From positions 62,001 to 126,000 of the forward strand of contig DPJG01000027.1 in NCBI GenBank assembly GCA_003543135.1: a DNA stretch of 64,000 nt. The letters run 5' to 3'. Of this stretch, positions 53,925-63,874 are shown piece by piece (within the stretch, counting starts at the first letter, position 1; the number at the start of each line of letters is the position of its first letter). Under the pieces are notes generated by a model. That model saw only the letters and a list, made by a program, of their open reading frames with translations, was not told the DNA's origin and did no database searches. A program made the position numbers and the translations under genes. Source of the stretch: Rheinheimera sp. (lineage in GTDB: Bacteria > Pseudomonadota > Gammaproteobacteria > Enterobacterales > Alteromonadaceae).

Positions 53925-54355
53925 TGCGCTGTTGTTTGACTGCTTTTGCCGTTGGCGCATCTTTATTGCCTCTGCAGTTGCTGGCTCAGGTGGCAGAGCA
54001 GGCACCCACTGCCGCTGCCGCAACCAAAGAGGTCAGCAAAGCATCGGCCAATTTACCCGGTGTCGGGCAGATCGTCATTTCTTTGGCGCTGGTGATTGGT
54101 CTGGTGCTGATGCTGGCTTTTGCCTATAAAAAAATGCAGTTCAGACTGCCGGGCGCAAAACATTTTCGCATTGTTTCCACCTTAAGTGTTGGCCCAAGAG
54201 AGCGCATCTTAGTTATTGAAATACAAGGAAAACAACGGGTGATTGGCGTTACGCCCAATAACGTAAATTTCCTGTTTGATTTAGAATCTCCCCTTCCAGA
54301 AGAAAAGTTGGCATCAGATTTTCATACGCAGTTACAGTCGTTCCTGAAAAAATAG
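53924..54355 (+). CDS. fliO: Flagellar export protein FliO
   Basis: A 143-residue membrane protein. An N-terminal signal-like hydrophobic segment, a transmembrane segment near 48-68 (QIVISLALVIGLVLMLAFAY) and a cytoplasmic FliO domain (STLSVGPRERILVIEIQGKQ) are visible. FliO stabilises FliP assembly in the export gate. It lies between fliN and fliP as usual. Confidence 0.92.
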   Translation: MRCCLTAFAVGASLLPLQLLAQVAEQAPTAAAATKEVSKASANLPGVGQIVISLALVIGLVLMLAFAYKKMQFRLPGAKHFRIVSTLSVGPRERILVIEIQGKQRVIGVTPNNVNFLFDLESPLPEEKLASDFHTQLQSFLKK

Positions 54356-54364
54356 ATTGATGTC

Positions 54365-55108
54365 ATGTTCAGATTGGTTCTCCTGCTGCTGGTGCTGCTA
54401 AGCCCGGCAGCTTTTGCCGACAACGGTGCTATGTCGGCGCTGCAAATTACCACCAACCCGGATGGGTCCCAGGAATACAGTGTGACACTGCAAGTCCTGG
54501 CCATGATGACGGCGCTGAGTTTCCTGCCGTCGATGATCATTATGATGACCTGTTTCACCCGCATTATTATTGTGCTGGCGATCTTGCGTCAGGCTATGGG
54601 TCTGATGCAAAGCCCGTCCAACCAGGTGCTGATTGGCATCACCTTGTTTATGACCTTTTTTATTATGGCGCCGGTGTTTAAGCAGGTGAATGACACAGCG
54701 CTGCAGCCTTATCTGGCCGAAGACATGACCTCATTGCAGGCGCTTGACGCTGCAATTATTCCGGTGAAGGCTTTTATGCTGCAACAAACCAGGGTGAAAG
54801 ACTTAGAAACCTTTGCCGATATTGCCGGCCATCCACCTGTTGCCAGTAACAAAGATTATCCGATCACTATTGTGATCCCGGCTTTTGTTACCAGCGAGCT
54901 GAAAACCGCCTTCCAGATTGGTTTTATGATTTTTATCCCTTTTTTAATCATCGACCTGGTGGTCGCCAGCGTGCTGATGGCCATGGGTATGATGATGTTG
55001 TCACCAATGATAGTGGCGCTGCCATTCAAACTGATGATGTTTGTACTGGTGGACGGCTGGTTACTGGTGATGGGGACTTTAGCCACCAGCTATGGGGTAG
55101 GGACTTAA
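54365..55108 (+). CDS. fliP: Export gate protein FliP
   Basis: A 247-residue export-gate protein with a cleavable signal peptide ([11 protein letters not shown]) and four transmembrane segments. The signature [20 protein letters not shown] and the C-terminal [19 protein letters not shown] are conserved. FliP and FliR form the core channel with FliQ. FliQ starts 1 bp after the stop. Confidence 0.96.
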   Translation: MFRLVLLLLVLLSPAAFADNGAMSALQITTNPDGSQEYSVTLQVLAMMTALSFLPSMIIMMTCFTRIIIVLAILRQAMGLMQSPSNQVLIGITLFMTFFIMAPVFKQVNDTALQPYLAEDMTSLQALDAAIIPVKAFMLQQTRVKDLETFADIAGHPPVASNKDYPITIVIPAFVTSELKTAFQIGFMIFIPFLIIDLVVASVLMAMGMMMLSPMIVALPFKLMMFVLVDGWLLVMGTLATSYGVGT

Positions 55109-55109
55109 C

Positions 55110-55379
55110 ATGACTCCGGAAATTTTTGTCGATGTGCTGAACGATGCACTTTATATGGTGATTTTACTGGTCAGCGTCATTATTCTGCCGTCGCTGGCAA
55201 TAGGTTTGGTAGTGGCTGTATTTCAGGCCGCAACCTCGATTAACGAACAAACCTTAAGCTTTTTGCCCCGTTTAATTGTGACTTTACTGGCGCTGATGTA
55301 CGGTGGTCACTGGATGACACAAACCCTGATGGATTACACCACAGGTTTGTTCCTCAGTATTCCGACTGTGGTGAGCTAA
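55110..55379 (+). CDS. fliQ: Export gate protein FliQ
   Basis: An 89-residue protein with two transmembrane helices (MVILLVSVIILPSLAIGLVV and LIVTLLALMYGGHWM). The motif AVFQAATSINEQTLSFLPRL is diagnostic. It packs around the FliP/FliR core. FliR starts 1 bp after the stop. Confidence 0.96.
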   Translation: MTPEIFVDVLNDALYMVILLVSVIILPSLAIGLVVAVFQAATSINEQTLSFLPRLIVTLLALMYGGHWMTQTLMDYTTGLFLSIPTVVS

Positions 55380-55380
55380 G

Positions 55381-56154
55381 ATGGAATTCCCGCTGCAAAC
55401 TCTGATGCAGGCCATTGCAGATTTTCTGCTGCCGCTGACCCGGATTGCAGCAATGTTTTCGCTGATGGCAGGTTTGGGTGCCAAAACTGTACCCACCCGG
55501 ATCAAAATGGGCCTGGCGGTGATGTTCACCCTGATTATTATGCCGGTGATTCCACCTGCCACAGACGTCAATTTAATGTCGTTTAATACCGTGATTCAGG
55601 TCATGCAGCAGATGATTATCGGCATGGCGATTGGCTTTATCTCTTTGATGTTTATCAATACTTTTATTCAGGCCGGCCAAATTCTGGCCACTCAGACAGG
55701 TTTAGCTTTTGCATCAATGATTGATCCGTCCAGTGGTGTCAGTGTGCCTTCGATTGGCCAGTTTTATCTGATTTTGGCCACTTTATTGTTCTGGGTGTAC
55801 GACGGACACCTCATCATGTTTCAGATGGTGGTGTTTAGTTTTACTTCTTTGCCGATAGATGGTGGCTGGTGGGATGTTTCCCATTACTGGACTGTCGCCG
55901 AATTTGGCCTGTGGATTTTTTCTGCATCGCTTGCCATTGTGTTAGCGCCTGTCACCGCTATGCTGCTGGTGAACATGGCCTTTGGCATTATGACGCGCGC
56001 TGCCCCTCAGCTGAACATTTTTGCCATAGGTTTCCCTGTTACCATGATTTCCGGTTTACTGATCATGTGGCTTACCATGGACACTTTTGCCTATCACTTT
56101 AATCTGCAATGGCAGCATGGTATTGAATATACCTGCAAGCTGATTGGCTGCTAG
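55381..56154 (+). CDS. fliR: Export gate protein FliR
   Basis: A 257-residue multispanning membrane protein, with about six hydrophobic segments. GLGAKTVPTRIKMGLAVMFT and the QAGQILATQTGLAFASMIDP segment are characteristic. It is a core component of the type III export gate, with FliP. FlhB follows after 8 bp with AGGAGG. Confidence 0.95.
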   Translation: MEFPLQTLMQAIADFLLPLTRIAAMFSLMAGLGAKTVPTRIKMGLAVMFTLIIMPVIPPATDVNLMSFNTVIQVMQQMIIGMAIGFISLMFINTFIQAGQILATQTGLAFASMIDPSSGVSVPSIGQFYLILATLLFWVYDGHLIMFQMVVFSFTSLPIDGGWWDVSHYWTVAEFGLWIFSASLAIVLAPVTAMLLVNMAFGIMTRAAPQLNIFAIGFPVTMISGLLIMWLTMDTFAYHFNLQWQHGIEYTCKLIGC

Positions 56155-56162
56155 GAGGTCTC

Positions 56163-57293
56163 ATGGCAGCTGATACCGATATGGAAAAAACCGAAGACCC
56201 CACGAGTAAGAAGCTCGAGGACGCGGCGAAAAAAGGCAATATCGCCCGCTCCAAAGAGCTTGGAACAGCGTTTGTATTGATGGGGTCGAGTCTGGGTTTG
56301 TTGATTTTTGGCAGTGAGCTGGCCAATACCACTTTGCAGGTGTGCCGGCGTTTGTTGTCGCTCGATGCCAAAGATATGTTTGAAACCAATTCGATGTTCA
56401 CTGCGATGGGCGCCGCATTGTCCACAGTGATGCCGCCGCTTTTGAAACTTTTTGCGGTGATCCTGATCGCGGCTTTTATCGGTAACACCTTGCTCGGTGG
56501 TTATAACTTTACCTGGTATGGTGCCAGTTTCCGGCCAGCCAAAATGAACCCCTTGTCCGGTTTAAAACGGATGTTTGGCCTGCAGTCGCTGGTGGAGCTG
56601 TTAAAGAGTATCCTGAAAGTGGCGGTGGTCGCCGGCTGTGCTTACATGATCCTGAACATCTTCTTTGACGATATTATGGCGTTGTCGTTAATGAATGACT
56701 TTGACGATATGTCAGATGCGCTTTACCTGCTCGGTTGGATGTTTTTTGGCTTGTGCGCCAGCATGATTATCATTGCTGTGGTCGACGCGCCTTATCAAAG
56801 CTGGAATCATCACAAGCAAATGATGATGACCAAACAGGAAGTAAAAGACGAATACAAAAACTCTGAAGGTAATCCGGAAATTAAAGGCCGTATTCGGCGC
56901 ATGCAAATTCAGATGTCGCGCCGTCGTATGATGCAGGCGGTACCGACCGCCGACGTGGTGGTCACCAACCCGACCCACTATTCAGTGGCCTTAAAATATG
57001 AGCAGGGTAAACACCGTGCTCCTGTGGTCGTGGCCAAAGGGGTGGATGAGGTAGCGCTTTATATCCGTCAAATTGCCGACGCTAACAAGGTGCCAATTGT
57101 GCAGTCTCCGGCGCTGGCCCGTTCTATTTATTTCACCACTGAAATTGATCATCCAATTCCGGACCAGCTGTTTGCCGCTGTGGCCCAGGTACTGGCTTAT
57201 GTATTCCAGCTTAAAGTGTACAAACGGGGTAAAGGCCAGAAACCAAGACCTCTGGCGAAAGATTTACCTATCCCCGAGGGCTACCGCCATTAA
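56163..57293 (+). CDS. flhB: Export gate protein FlhB
   Basis: A 376-residue export switch protein. The N-terminus EKTEDPTSKKLEDAAKKGNI is conserved, followed by four transmembrane segments and the cytoplasmic domain with the self-cleaving NPTH motif at residues 269-272 (VVTNPTHYSVALKY). Cleavage, together with FliK, changes substrate specificity from hook to filament. It ends the long fliE-to-flhB run. Confidence 0.96.
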   Translation: MAADTDMEKTEDPTSKKLEDAAKKGNIARSKELGTAFVLMGSSLGLLIFGSELANTTLQVCRRLLSLDAKDMFETNSMFTAMGAALSTVMPPLLKLFAVILIAAFIGNTLLGGYNFTWYGASFRPAKMNPLSGLKRMFGLQSLVELLKSILKVAVVAGCAYMILNIFFDDIMALSLMNDFDDMSDALYLLGWMFFGLCASMIIIAVVDAPYQSWNHHKQMMMTKQEVKDEYKNSEGNPEIKGRIRRMQIQMSRRRMMQAVPTADVVVTNPTHYSVALKYEQGKHRAPVVVAKGVDEVALYIRQIADANKVPIVQSPALARSIYFTTEIDHPIPDQLFAAVAQVLAYVFQLKVYKRGKGQKPRPLAKDLPIPEGYRH

Positions 57294-57456
57294 GAAGTCG
57301 AAGCCTGTTATAAAACAGCGGTAAAACCCTCATTCAGCGCTGTGTTGTCATTACCGGTTTTTTGGTGCAATAAGGTGCTTATTTTTCCATGAAAATAGTC
57401 TCATTCCGGGCGTTGCATTACGCCTGTCTCCGGTCGATATGCCAAAACACTACTAA

Positions 57457-57475
57457 CTGGAACAGTTTTTGCCTA
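57457..57475 (+). promoter_or_regulatory. Sigma-54 promoter of flhA operon
   Basis: TGGAACAGTTTTTGCC has GG at 57459-57460, ten bases, then GC at 57471-57472. It lies 39 bp before the chosen flhA ATG and overlaps a TTG that could otherwise be taken as the start. Confidence 0.75.
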
Positions 57476-57510
57476 AGCCTTCACAGCGTCAATTTTTTAT
57501 CAGGCTTTTT

Positions 57511-59622
57511 ATGCAACTTCCTTCAGTATTCGGCAAATTTGACCGCAGCCAGTTACAACATGCCAAAGGGGTAGCCACACCGCTGCTGATCATGGCGGCG
57601 CTTGCCATGGTGGTGTTGCCAATGCCACCGCTGCTGCTGGACATATTGTTCTCCTTTAACATCGCGCTGGCGCTGGTGGTATTACTGGTCACCATTTATG
57701 TCAGAAAACCGCTGGAATTTGCTATTTTCCCTTCTGTGTTGCTGGTGGCCACTATTTTGCGGCTGGCGCTGAATGTGGCCAGTACCAGGGTGGTATTGCT
57801 GGAAGGTCATAATGGCCCTGGCGCGGCCGGTGCTGTGATCGAATCTTTTGGTCACGTGGTGATAGGTGGCAACTTTGCTGTTGGTATTGTGGTGTTTTTG
57901 ATCCTGATCATCATTAACTTTGTGGTGGTGACCAAAGGTGCCGGCCGTATTGCGGAAGTCACAGCCCGTTTTACGCTGGATGCGATGCCGGGTAAACAAA
58001 TGGCCATTGATGCCGATTTAAACTCAGGTTTTATCGATCAGGATCAGGCACGTAAACGCCGCGATGAAGTCACAGCCGAAGCTGACTTTTATGGTTCGAT
58101 GGACGGTGCCACCAAGTTTGTCAAAGGCGACGCCATTGCCGGTTTAGTCATTGTGGGTATCAACCTGATCGGCGGTTTGTTTATCGGCATGATCCAACAC
58201 GGTTTAACATTTAGCGAATCTCTGGAAATTTATACCCTGCTGACCATAGGTGACGGTCTGGTGGCGCAAATCCCGGGTTTATTGTTGTCTATTGGCACCG
58301 CCATTATTGTGACGCGGCAGAACAAAGACACCAATATGGGCGAGCAGATGTCAGGCCAGCTTGGCAATATCAAGGTACTGACTGTCGCTGCTGCGTTGTT
58401 ATTTATTATGGGCATAGTGCCTGGCATGCCACATTTTGCCTTTTTATCACTGGCCGCTGCTGTCGGTGGTGCTGCTTATTTCCTGCAACATCAGAAGAAA
58501 AACCCTGCCAGTGAATTGGTCGGCCGTGGTAAAGCAGAGCTGGTGCCTGGTGCTTCTGACAATATCCAGCCACAAAAAGAAATCAGCTGGGACGATGTAC
58601 AGCCGGTCGACATTATCGGTCTGGAAGTGGGTTATCGATTAATTCCGTTGGTGGATAAATCTCAGGGTGGCGAATTGCTGACCCGGATCAAAGGGGTACG
58701 TAAAAAACTGTCACAGGAGCTTGGTTTTCTGGTGCCGGCAGTACATATCCGCGACAACCTGGATCTGGAACCCAACACTTACCGGGTTACCCTGATGGGG
58801 GTGACCAGCGGCAGCTCAGAGCTTCGCCATGACAATGAGCTCGCCATTAACCCAGGCCAGGTGTTTGGCACAGTGAAGGGGATTGCCACCCGTGATCCGG
58901 CCTTTGGTCTGGAAGCTGTGTGGATCCCGAAAAATCAGCGGGAACATGCGCAAACTCTGGGTTATACAGTGGTGGATGCCGCAACAGTGGTGGCGACTCA
59001 TTTAAGCCAGATCTTAAGTAACAACGCAGCCAGCCTGCTTGGCCACGAGGAAGTGCAGAACCTTCTGGATATGCTGGCCAAAACCTCGCCCAAACTGGTG
59101 GAAGCTTTGGTGCCTGACACCATGGCGCTGACGGCTGTGGTGAAAGTGCTGCAAAACCTGCTGCACGAAGGGGTGCCTATCCGTGATATGCGCACCATAG
59201 TACAAACACTGGTGGATTATGGCGCGCGCAGTCAGGATATTGACGTGTTAACCGCTGCCTGCCGCATCGCACTGCGCCGGTTAATAGTGCAGGAAGTGGC
59301 GGGTTCAGCCGATGAAATAGCTGTGATGACGTTCGCCCCTGAACTTGAGCAGATGTTGCATCAATCGATGCAGGCCGCCGGCAATGACGGTTCCGGCATA
59401 GAACCTGGCCTGGCTGAACGTATTCAGAACTCGCTCAGAGAAGCCAGCCAGCAGCAGGAACTCAGTGGTGAACCTGCAGTGTTGTTAACTTCCGGCATAC
59501 TGCGCTCAGTGATGGCACGATTCGTGAAATACACTATTCCAGGACTGCGGGTATTGTCCTATCAGGAAATTCCGGATGACAAACAGGTCCGGATCGTCAG
59601 TGTGGTAGGACAGGCGGGTTAG
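57511..59622 (+). CDS. flhA: Export gate protein FlhA
   Basis: The largest export-gate protein, 703 residues from ATG 57511. The N-terminal half has about eight transmembrane segments and the FHIPEP-type signature (ATILRLALNVASTRVVLLEG; TKGAGRIAEVTARFTLDAMP). The C-terminal half is the cytoplasmic chaperone-docking ring. I chose ATG 57511 because the TTG at 57469 lies inside the sigma-54 promoter, upstream of the expected transcription start. FlhF follows 10 bp after the stop. Confidence 0.95.
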   Translation: MQLPSVFGKFDRSQLQHAKGVATPLLIMAALAMVVLPMPPLLLDILFSFNIALALVVLLVTIYVRKPLEFAIFPSVLLVATILRLALNVASTRVVLLEGHNGPGAAGAVIESFGHVVIGGNFAVGIVVFLILIIINFVVVTKGAGRIAEVTARFTLDAMPGKQMAIDADLNSGFIDQDQARKRRDEVTAEADFYGSMDGATKFVKGDAIAGLVIVGINLIGGLFIGMIQHGLTFSESLEIYTLLTIGDGLVAQIPGLLLSIGTAIIVTRQNKDTNMGEQMSGQLGNIKVLTVAAALLFIMGIVPGMPHFAFLSLAAAVGGAAYFLQHQKKNPASELVGRGKAELVPGASDNIQPQKEISWDDVQPVDIIGLEVGYRLIPLVDKSQGGELLTRIKGVRKKLSQELGFLVPAVHIRDNLDLEPNTYRVTLMGVTSGSSELRHDNELAINPGQVFGTVKGIATRDPAFGLEAVWIPKNQREHAQTLGYTVVDAATVVATHLSQILSNNAASLLGHEEVQNLLDMLAKTSPKLVEALVPDTMALTAVVKVLQNLLHEGVPIRDMRTIVQTLVDYGARSQDIDVLTAACRIALRRLIVQEVAGSADEIAVMTFAPELEQMLHQSMQAAGNDGSGIEPGLAERIQNSLREASQQQELSGEPAVLLTSGILRSVMARFVKYTIPGLRVLSYQEIPDDKQVRIVSVVGQAG

Positions 59623-59632
59623 GAGTTAAAAG

Positions 59633-61060
59633 ATGAAAATTAAACGTTTTGTAGCCAAAGACATGCGGACAGCTTTAACCGAAGTTAAAGAGTTTCTCGG
59701 CCCGGATGCCATTATTTTATCGAACAAAAAAGTGGCCGGTGGCGTGGAAATTGTCGCAGCCGTGGACCCGGAAGCCGCGCCAGCCAAGGCGCAGGCCGCA
59801 GTTGCTGAAACCGCAGCTGCCAAACCCGCAGCCAAATCCCGCCTCGATATCCGGGTGGGCGATGACGAAGAAGAAGCCGAACCTGCAGATTCATTGCGCG
59901 CTTTATTGGCGCGTCAGATGATTAAACAGCAAAAAGCGGCACCTGATCTTCAGGCCGCTGCTGCCGTCAATCCGCTGACGCAAAATCTGCAAAGTGCGAT
60001 GCAGAGTCCACGTCAAAGTCCATTAAAAGCCAGAACAGAGCCACAGGAGCGTCAGAATTCTGTCACTTCAGGGCCAAATCTGCAGGAGCTGTCGGCACTG
60101 CAGAAACAACAAGCCAGTCTGATGCAGCAACAATTTGACGTGATGCGCCAGGAAATGCAGTCGATGAAACAACTGCTGCAGCATCAGGTGTCGGGGTTAA
60201 TGTGGCAAGACCTCGCCAGACGCGAGCCAGTGCGCGCACTGGTGATTGAACAGCTGATGCAACTTGGCCTGTCTGAAGCCATGGCCGATCAGCTTGCCTG
60301 TTTTATGCCGGAAGATATCAGCGACCGTGATGCCTGGAGCTGTGCGTTGGAATTGTTGGCGGGTCAGCTCACCACCACCAACGACGACATTATGCGCCGT
60401 GGCGGCGTGATTGCGCTGGTGGGGCCGACCGGTGTTGGCAAAACCACCACTGTTGCTAAATTGGCAGCACAGTTTGCCAAACGCCATGGCGCCGATCAGG
60501 TGGCGTTGATTACCACAGACACTTTCCGTATTGGCGCTTTTGAACAGTTAGCCACTTTTGGCCGTATTATTGGTTGTCCGGTGAAACAGGCCAAAGATCA
60601 CGAAGAACTGACATTATTGTTAACCCAGTTACAACAACGTAAGTTAATTTTGATCGACACCGCCGGCATGAGTCAAAGAGACGTGCGACTGGCTGAAAAT
60701 CTGTCGGCTTTGATGCATAATTCGCGTGTCAAAATAAAGAGTTATCTGGTATTGTCAGCGACATCCCAAGCAAGGGTCATGCAGGAAACTGTAGACCACT
60801 TTAAACGAATTTCACTGGCAGGTTGTATTTTCACCAAACTTGATGAATGCTTAAGTCTGGGTGAAATTATCAATGTCGCTGTTCAAAATGCGTTACCTGT
60901 CAGTTATTTGACCAACGGTCAACGGGTTCCGGAAGATATCGAAATTGCTGAAGCAACGGCGATGGTGACGCAGGCAGAACAATTACGCATGGCCCACACC
61001 AGTTCGGGGCATCAGTGGTATCAGGATGGTTTGACCCGGACGGAAGCAACCTATGCATAA
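59633..61060 (+). CDS. flhF: Flagellar placement GTPase FlhF
   Basis: A 475-residue SRP-type GTPase that sets flagellum position at the pole. The N-terminal basic domain (about 1-150) begins MKIKRFVAKDMRTALTEVKE. The NG domain has GPTGVGKTT (about 264-272), TTDTFRIGAFEQL and LIDTAGMSQRD. It marks a polar rather than peritrichous flagellation plan. Its 3' end overlaps flhG by 8 bp. Confidence 0.96.
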   Translation: MKIKRFVAKDMRTALTEVKEFLGPDAIILSNKKVAGGVEIVAAVDPEAAPAKAQAAVAETAAAKPAAKSRLDIRVGDDEEEAEPADSLRALLARQMIKQQKAAPDLQAAAAVNPLTQNLQSAMQSPRQSPLKARTEPQERQNSVTSGPNLQELSALQKQQASLMQQQFDVMRQEMQSMKQLLQHQVSGLMWQDLARREPVRALVIEQLMQLGLSEAMADQLACFMPEDISDRDAWSCALELLAGQLTTTNDDIMRRGGVIALVGPTGVGKTTTVAKLAAQFAKRHGADQVALITTDTFRIGAFEQLATFGRIIGCPVKQAKDHEELTLLLTQLQQRKLILIDTAGMSQRDVRLAENLSALMHNSRVKIKSYLVLSATSQARVMQETVDHFKRISLAGCIFTKLDECLSLGEIINVAVQNALPVSYLTNGQRVPEDIEIAEATAMVTQAEQLRMAHTSSGHQWYQDGLTRTEATYA

Positions 61061-61934
61061 TCATGAATTAACTTACGATCAAGCCAGTGGCCTGAGAAGA
61101 ATGAAACAGCGTATGGTCAAAGTAATAGCGGTCACAGGCGGTAAAGGTGGGGTGGGTAAAACCAACGTCACACTAAACCTGGCGATGGCCATGGCACAAA
61201 TGGGCAAAAAGGTGCTGGTACTGGATGCCGACCTTGGCCTGGCCAATTGTGACGTGATGTTGGGCCTGAGGGTCGAACGTAACCTGTCTCATGTGTTATC
61301 CGGCGAAGCTGAACTAGACGACATTCTGGTTACTGGCCCTTTTGGTATCAAAATTGTGCCAGCCACATCGGGTACCCAATCGATGACTGAGCTGAGTCCG
61401 GCGGAACACGCTGGTCTTATCCGTGCTTTTAGTGAATTAAAAACCTCTTTTGATGTACTACTGGTCGACACTGCCGCCGGTATTTCAGATATGGTGTTAA
61501 GTTTCTCGCGGGCTTCACAGGATGTGTTGGTGGTGGTTTGTGATGAACCTTCATCGATCACTGACGCTTATGCCTTAATGAAAATTCTGAGCCGCGAACA
61601 TGCAGTGCAGAAATTTAAAATTGTTGCCAATATGGTGCGCAGTTTAAAAGAAGGCCAGGAGCTTTTTGCCAAATTAAGCCGGGTTACAGACAGGTTTTTG
61701 GATGTGACTCTGGAGCTGGTTGCCACTATTCCTTTTGATGAAAATGTGCGAAAAGCAGCCCGCAAGCAAAAGGCCTTTATTGAAGCATTTCCTAAAACGC
61801 CGGCTTCGCTGGCGGTTAAAACTCTGGCGACCCGTGCTGTACAATGGCCGGTGCCGCCCAGTGCATCCGGTCATCTCGAGTTTTTCCTGGAGCAACTTGT
61901 GCAACCACAGCATGAACCACGGGGTATGGCGTGA
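61053..61934 (+). CDS. flhG: Flagellar number regulator FlhG/FleN
   Basis: A 293-residue MinD-like ATPase that limits flagellar number, by acting on FlhF and FlrA/FleQ. The deviant Walker A GGKGGVGKTN (about 29-38), LDADLGLANCDVMLGL and LLVDTAAGISDMVLSF are visible. It overlaps flhF at its start and fliA at its end (4 bp), so the three are translationally coupled. Confidence 0.95.
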   Translation: MHNHELTYDQASGLRRMKQRMVKVIAVTGGKGGVGKTNVTLNLAMAMAQMGKKVLVLDADLGLANCDVMLGLRVERNLSHVLSGEAELDDILVTGPFGIKIVPATSGTQSMTELSPAEHAGLIRAFSELKTSFDVLLVDTAAGISDMVLSFSRASQDVLVVVCDEPSSITDAYALMKILSREHAVQKFKIVANMVRSLKEGQELFAKLSRVTDRFLDVTLELVATIPFDENVRKAARKQKAFIEAFPKTPASLAVKTLATRAVQWPVPPSASGHLEFFLEQLVQPQHEPRGMA

Positions 61935-62650
61935 ATAATCGCCTCGCAGCCTACGGTGCTGCTAATCAGATGCAATTACTGGTGGAGAAACATGCGCCGC
62001 TGGTAAAACGTATTGCCTACCACCTGCTGGCAAGGTTACCCGCCAGCGTGCAGGTTGATGATTTAATTCAGGCCGGTATGATAGGTTTGATTGAGGCGGC
62101 AAAAAATTTTGATGGCACCAAAGGTGCCAGTTTCGAAACCTTCGCCGGTATTCGTATTCGTGGTTCCATGCTCGATGAAATCCGCCGCGGTGACTGGACC
62201 CCCCGCTCAGTACACCGCAACGCCCGCCTGATTGCTGAAACAATAGCCGAACTTGAAGCAGAACTGGGCCGGGACGTAAAAGATGTTGAAGTTGCTGAAA
62301 AACTTGATATAACTTTAGATGAATACCACCATATGCTGAGTGATGTCAGTAGTGGACGCATCATCGGCATCGAAGATTTAGGTGTCACCGACGATGCCTT
62401 GGTTACTGCAGATGATCGTGAAAATGATCATTTATATGAAGAGCAGGCTAACGATTCGTTTCAACAGGCTTTAATAAAAAATATCAGTAGCTTACCTGAG
62501 CGGGAAGCAATAGTATTGTCGCTATATTATAATGACGAACTAAATCTGAAAGAGATTGGCGAAGTTTTAAGCGTCAGCGAGTCTCGTGTCAGTCAAATCC
62601 ATAGTCAGGCACTGGTGCGGTTAAGAGCCCGGATGCAGGACTGGTTGTAA
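61931..62650 (+). CDS. fliA: Flagellar sigma factor FliA (sigma-28)
   Basis: A 239-residue sigma factor. The start is GTG at 61931, overlapping the flhG stop. Region 2 (VDDLIQAGMIGLIEAAKNFD; RIRGSMLDEIRRGDWTPRSV), region 3 and region 4 (LSLYYNDELNLKEIGEVLSV, then SESRVSQIHSQA) are all present. It should read the TAAAGTTT-N11-GCCGATAA promoters seen before flgMN and the two long flagellins, and is held in check by FlgM. Confidence 0.96.
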   Translation: MNNRLAAYGAANQMQLLVEKHAPLVKRIAYHLLARLPASVQVDDLIQAGMIGLIEAAKNFDGTKGASFETFAGIRIRGSMLDEIRRGDWTPRSVHRNARLIAETIAELEAELGRDVKDVEVAEKLDITLDEYHHMLSDVSSGRIIGIEDLGVTDDALVTADDRENDHLYEEQANDSFQQALIKNISSLPEREAIVLSLYYNDELNLKEIGEVLSVSESRVSQIHSQALVRLRARMQDWL

Positions 62651-62691
62651 TACTTGAGAATAACCATTGAGGTATCTCGTCGGAGGGGATT

Positions 62692-63075
62692 TTGGATAAG
62701 AATATGAAAATTCTTGTGGTAGACGACTTTTCTACTATGAGACGCATCATCAAAAACCTGTTGCGCGATCTTGGCTTTACTAACGTGTCGGAAGCCGATG
62801 ACGGCAGTACTGCACTTCCAATGTTGCAAAACGGCGATTTCGATTTTGTCGTGACAGATTGGAATATGCCGGGTATGCAAGGTATTGATTTACTTCGCGC
62901 TATTCGTGCTGATGCCCGACTGAAACACATCCCGGTATTGATGGTGACTGCGGAAGCCAAAAAAGAACAAATTATTGCCGCAGCACAGGCCGGTGTGAAC
63001 GGTTATATCGTCAAACCTTTTACTGCAGCCACCTTACAAGAGAAGTTGTCTAAAGTTTTTGAACGCTTAGGTTAA
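62692..63075 (+). CDS. cheY: Chemotaxis response regulator CheY
   Basis: A 127-residue single receiver domain. The acidic pair is Asp11-Asp12, the phospho-acceptor is Asp56 ([13 protein letters not shown]) and the conserved Lys is Lys108 (NGYIVKPF), counted from the TTG at 62692. GGAGG lies 5 bp before that TTG, while the internal ATG at 62704 is about 17 bp away; hence the TTG start. CheY-P binds FliM to switch rotation. Confidence 0.95.
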   Translation: MDKNMKILVVDDFSTMRRIIKNLLRDLGFTNVSEADDGSTALPMLQNGDFDFVVTDWNMPGMQGIDLLRAIRADARLKHIPVLMVTAEAKKEQIIAAAQAGVNGYIVKPFTAATLQEKLSKVFERLG

Positions 63076-63100
63076 CCGTATCTGACAAAGGAGTGGCGCC

Positions 63101-63859
63101 ATGTCTGCAATTACGGCACCTATGATCACCTTGGAACAGGCTCGTGAGCTTGTGCAGTTGTTGGAAATGGAGCAGCAGGAAGCTGCAAATGAACTTGTGC
63201 AGGGGCTTGCAGTGCCCGGCTCCTCCGAGTTGTTCGCCGAAGTAGGCAAACTTACCCGTCAGTTACACGATTCCCTGAAAAACTTTCAGGTTGACCCAGC
63301 CATCGATAGTTTGCTCACCGAAGATATTCCGGACGCCAAACGTCGGTTGAATCATGTTATTGACATGACAGAGCAGGCGGCCAACAAAACGATGGACGCC
63401 GTTGAATCCTGTCTTCCTATCGCTGATAAATTAAATTCCGACATTTCTCATATCTTACCTGCATGGCAAAAGTTGATGAGTCGGAATATGAAAGTTGGTG
63501 AATTCAAAGAGTTATGCCATAGTCTGAACGGTTTCCTAAGCCATGCTTCGAACGATGCAACCGCTTTGCAATCATCACTGACTGAAGTTTTGATGGCGCA
63601 GGATTATCAGGATCTCACCGGACAAATATTGCGTCGTGTTATTGAGCTGGTGCGTGAAGTTGAAGACAGTCTGATAGGGCTTCTGACAGCATTTGGTCAT
63701 CAAAATATCGCTGTACTGGATAAACCAGCGCCTGTGGTTGCGAAAAAACCTAAAGCAGGCCACGAAGCTGAAGGCCCGATTATTGACGCGCAGTTGCGGG
63801 ATGATGTGGTGCACGGCCAGGACGACGTTGATGATTTATTATCGAGTTTAGGTTTTTAA
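63101..63859 (+). CDS. cheZ: CheY-P phosphatase CheZ
   Basis: A 252-residue helical phosphatase. The catalytic region AQDYQDLTGQILRRVIELVR contains the conserved Asp and Gln, and the C-terminal CheY-binding peptide DDVDDLLSSLGF is intact. AAGGAG precedes the ATG. It lies between cheY and cheA as in Vibrio and Pseudomonas. Confidence 0.95.
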   Translation: MSAITAPMITLEQARELVQLLEMEQQEAANELVQGLAVPGSSELFAEVGKLTRQLHDSLKNFQVDPAIDSLLTEDIPDAKRRLNHVIDMTEQAANKTMDAVESCLPIADKLNSDISHILPAWQKLMSRNMKVGEFKELCHSLNGFLSHASNDATALQSSLTEVLMAQDYQDLTGQILRRVIELVREVEDSLIGLLTAFGHQNIAVLDKPAPVVAKKPKAGHEAEGPIIDAQLRDDVVHGQDDVDDLLSSLGF

Positions 63860-63874
63860 GAGAGGTGCGGTAGC

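Noticed and set aside
57301-57354. Terminator-like AAAACC/GGTTTT repeat after flhB
   Set aside because: The loop is about 27 bases and the stem only 6 bp; an inner palindrome makes the fold ambiguous.
57469-57510. TTG start at 57469 for flhA
   Set aside because: It overlaps the -12 element of the sigma-54 promoter, upstream of the expected transcript start.
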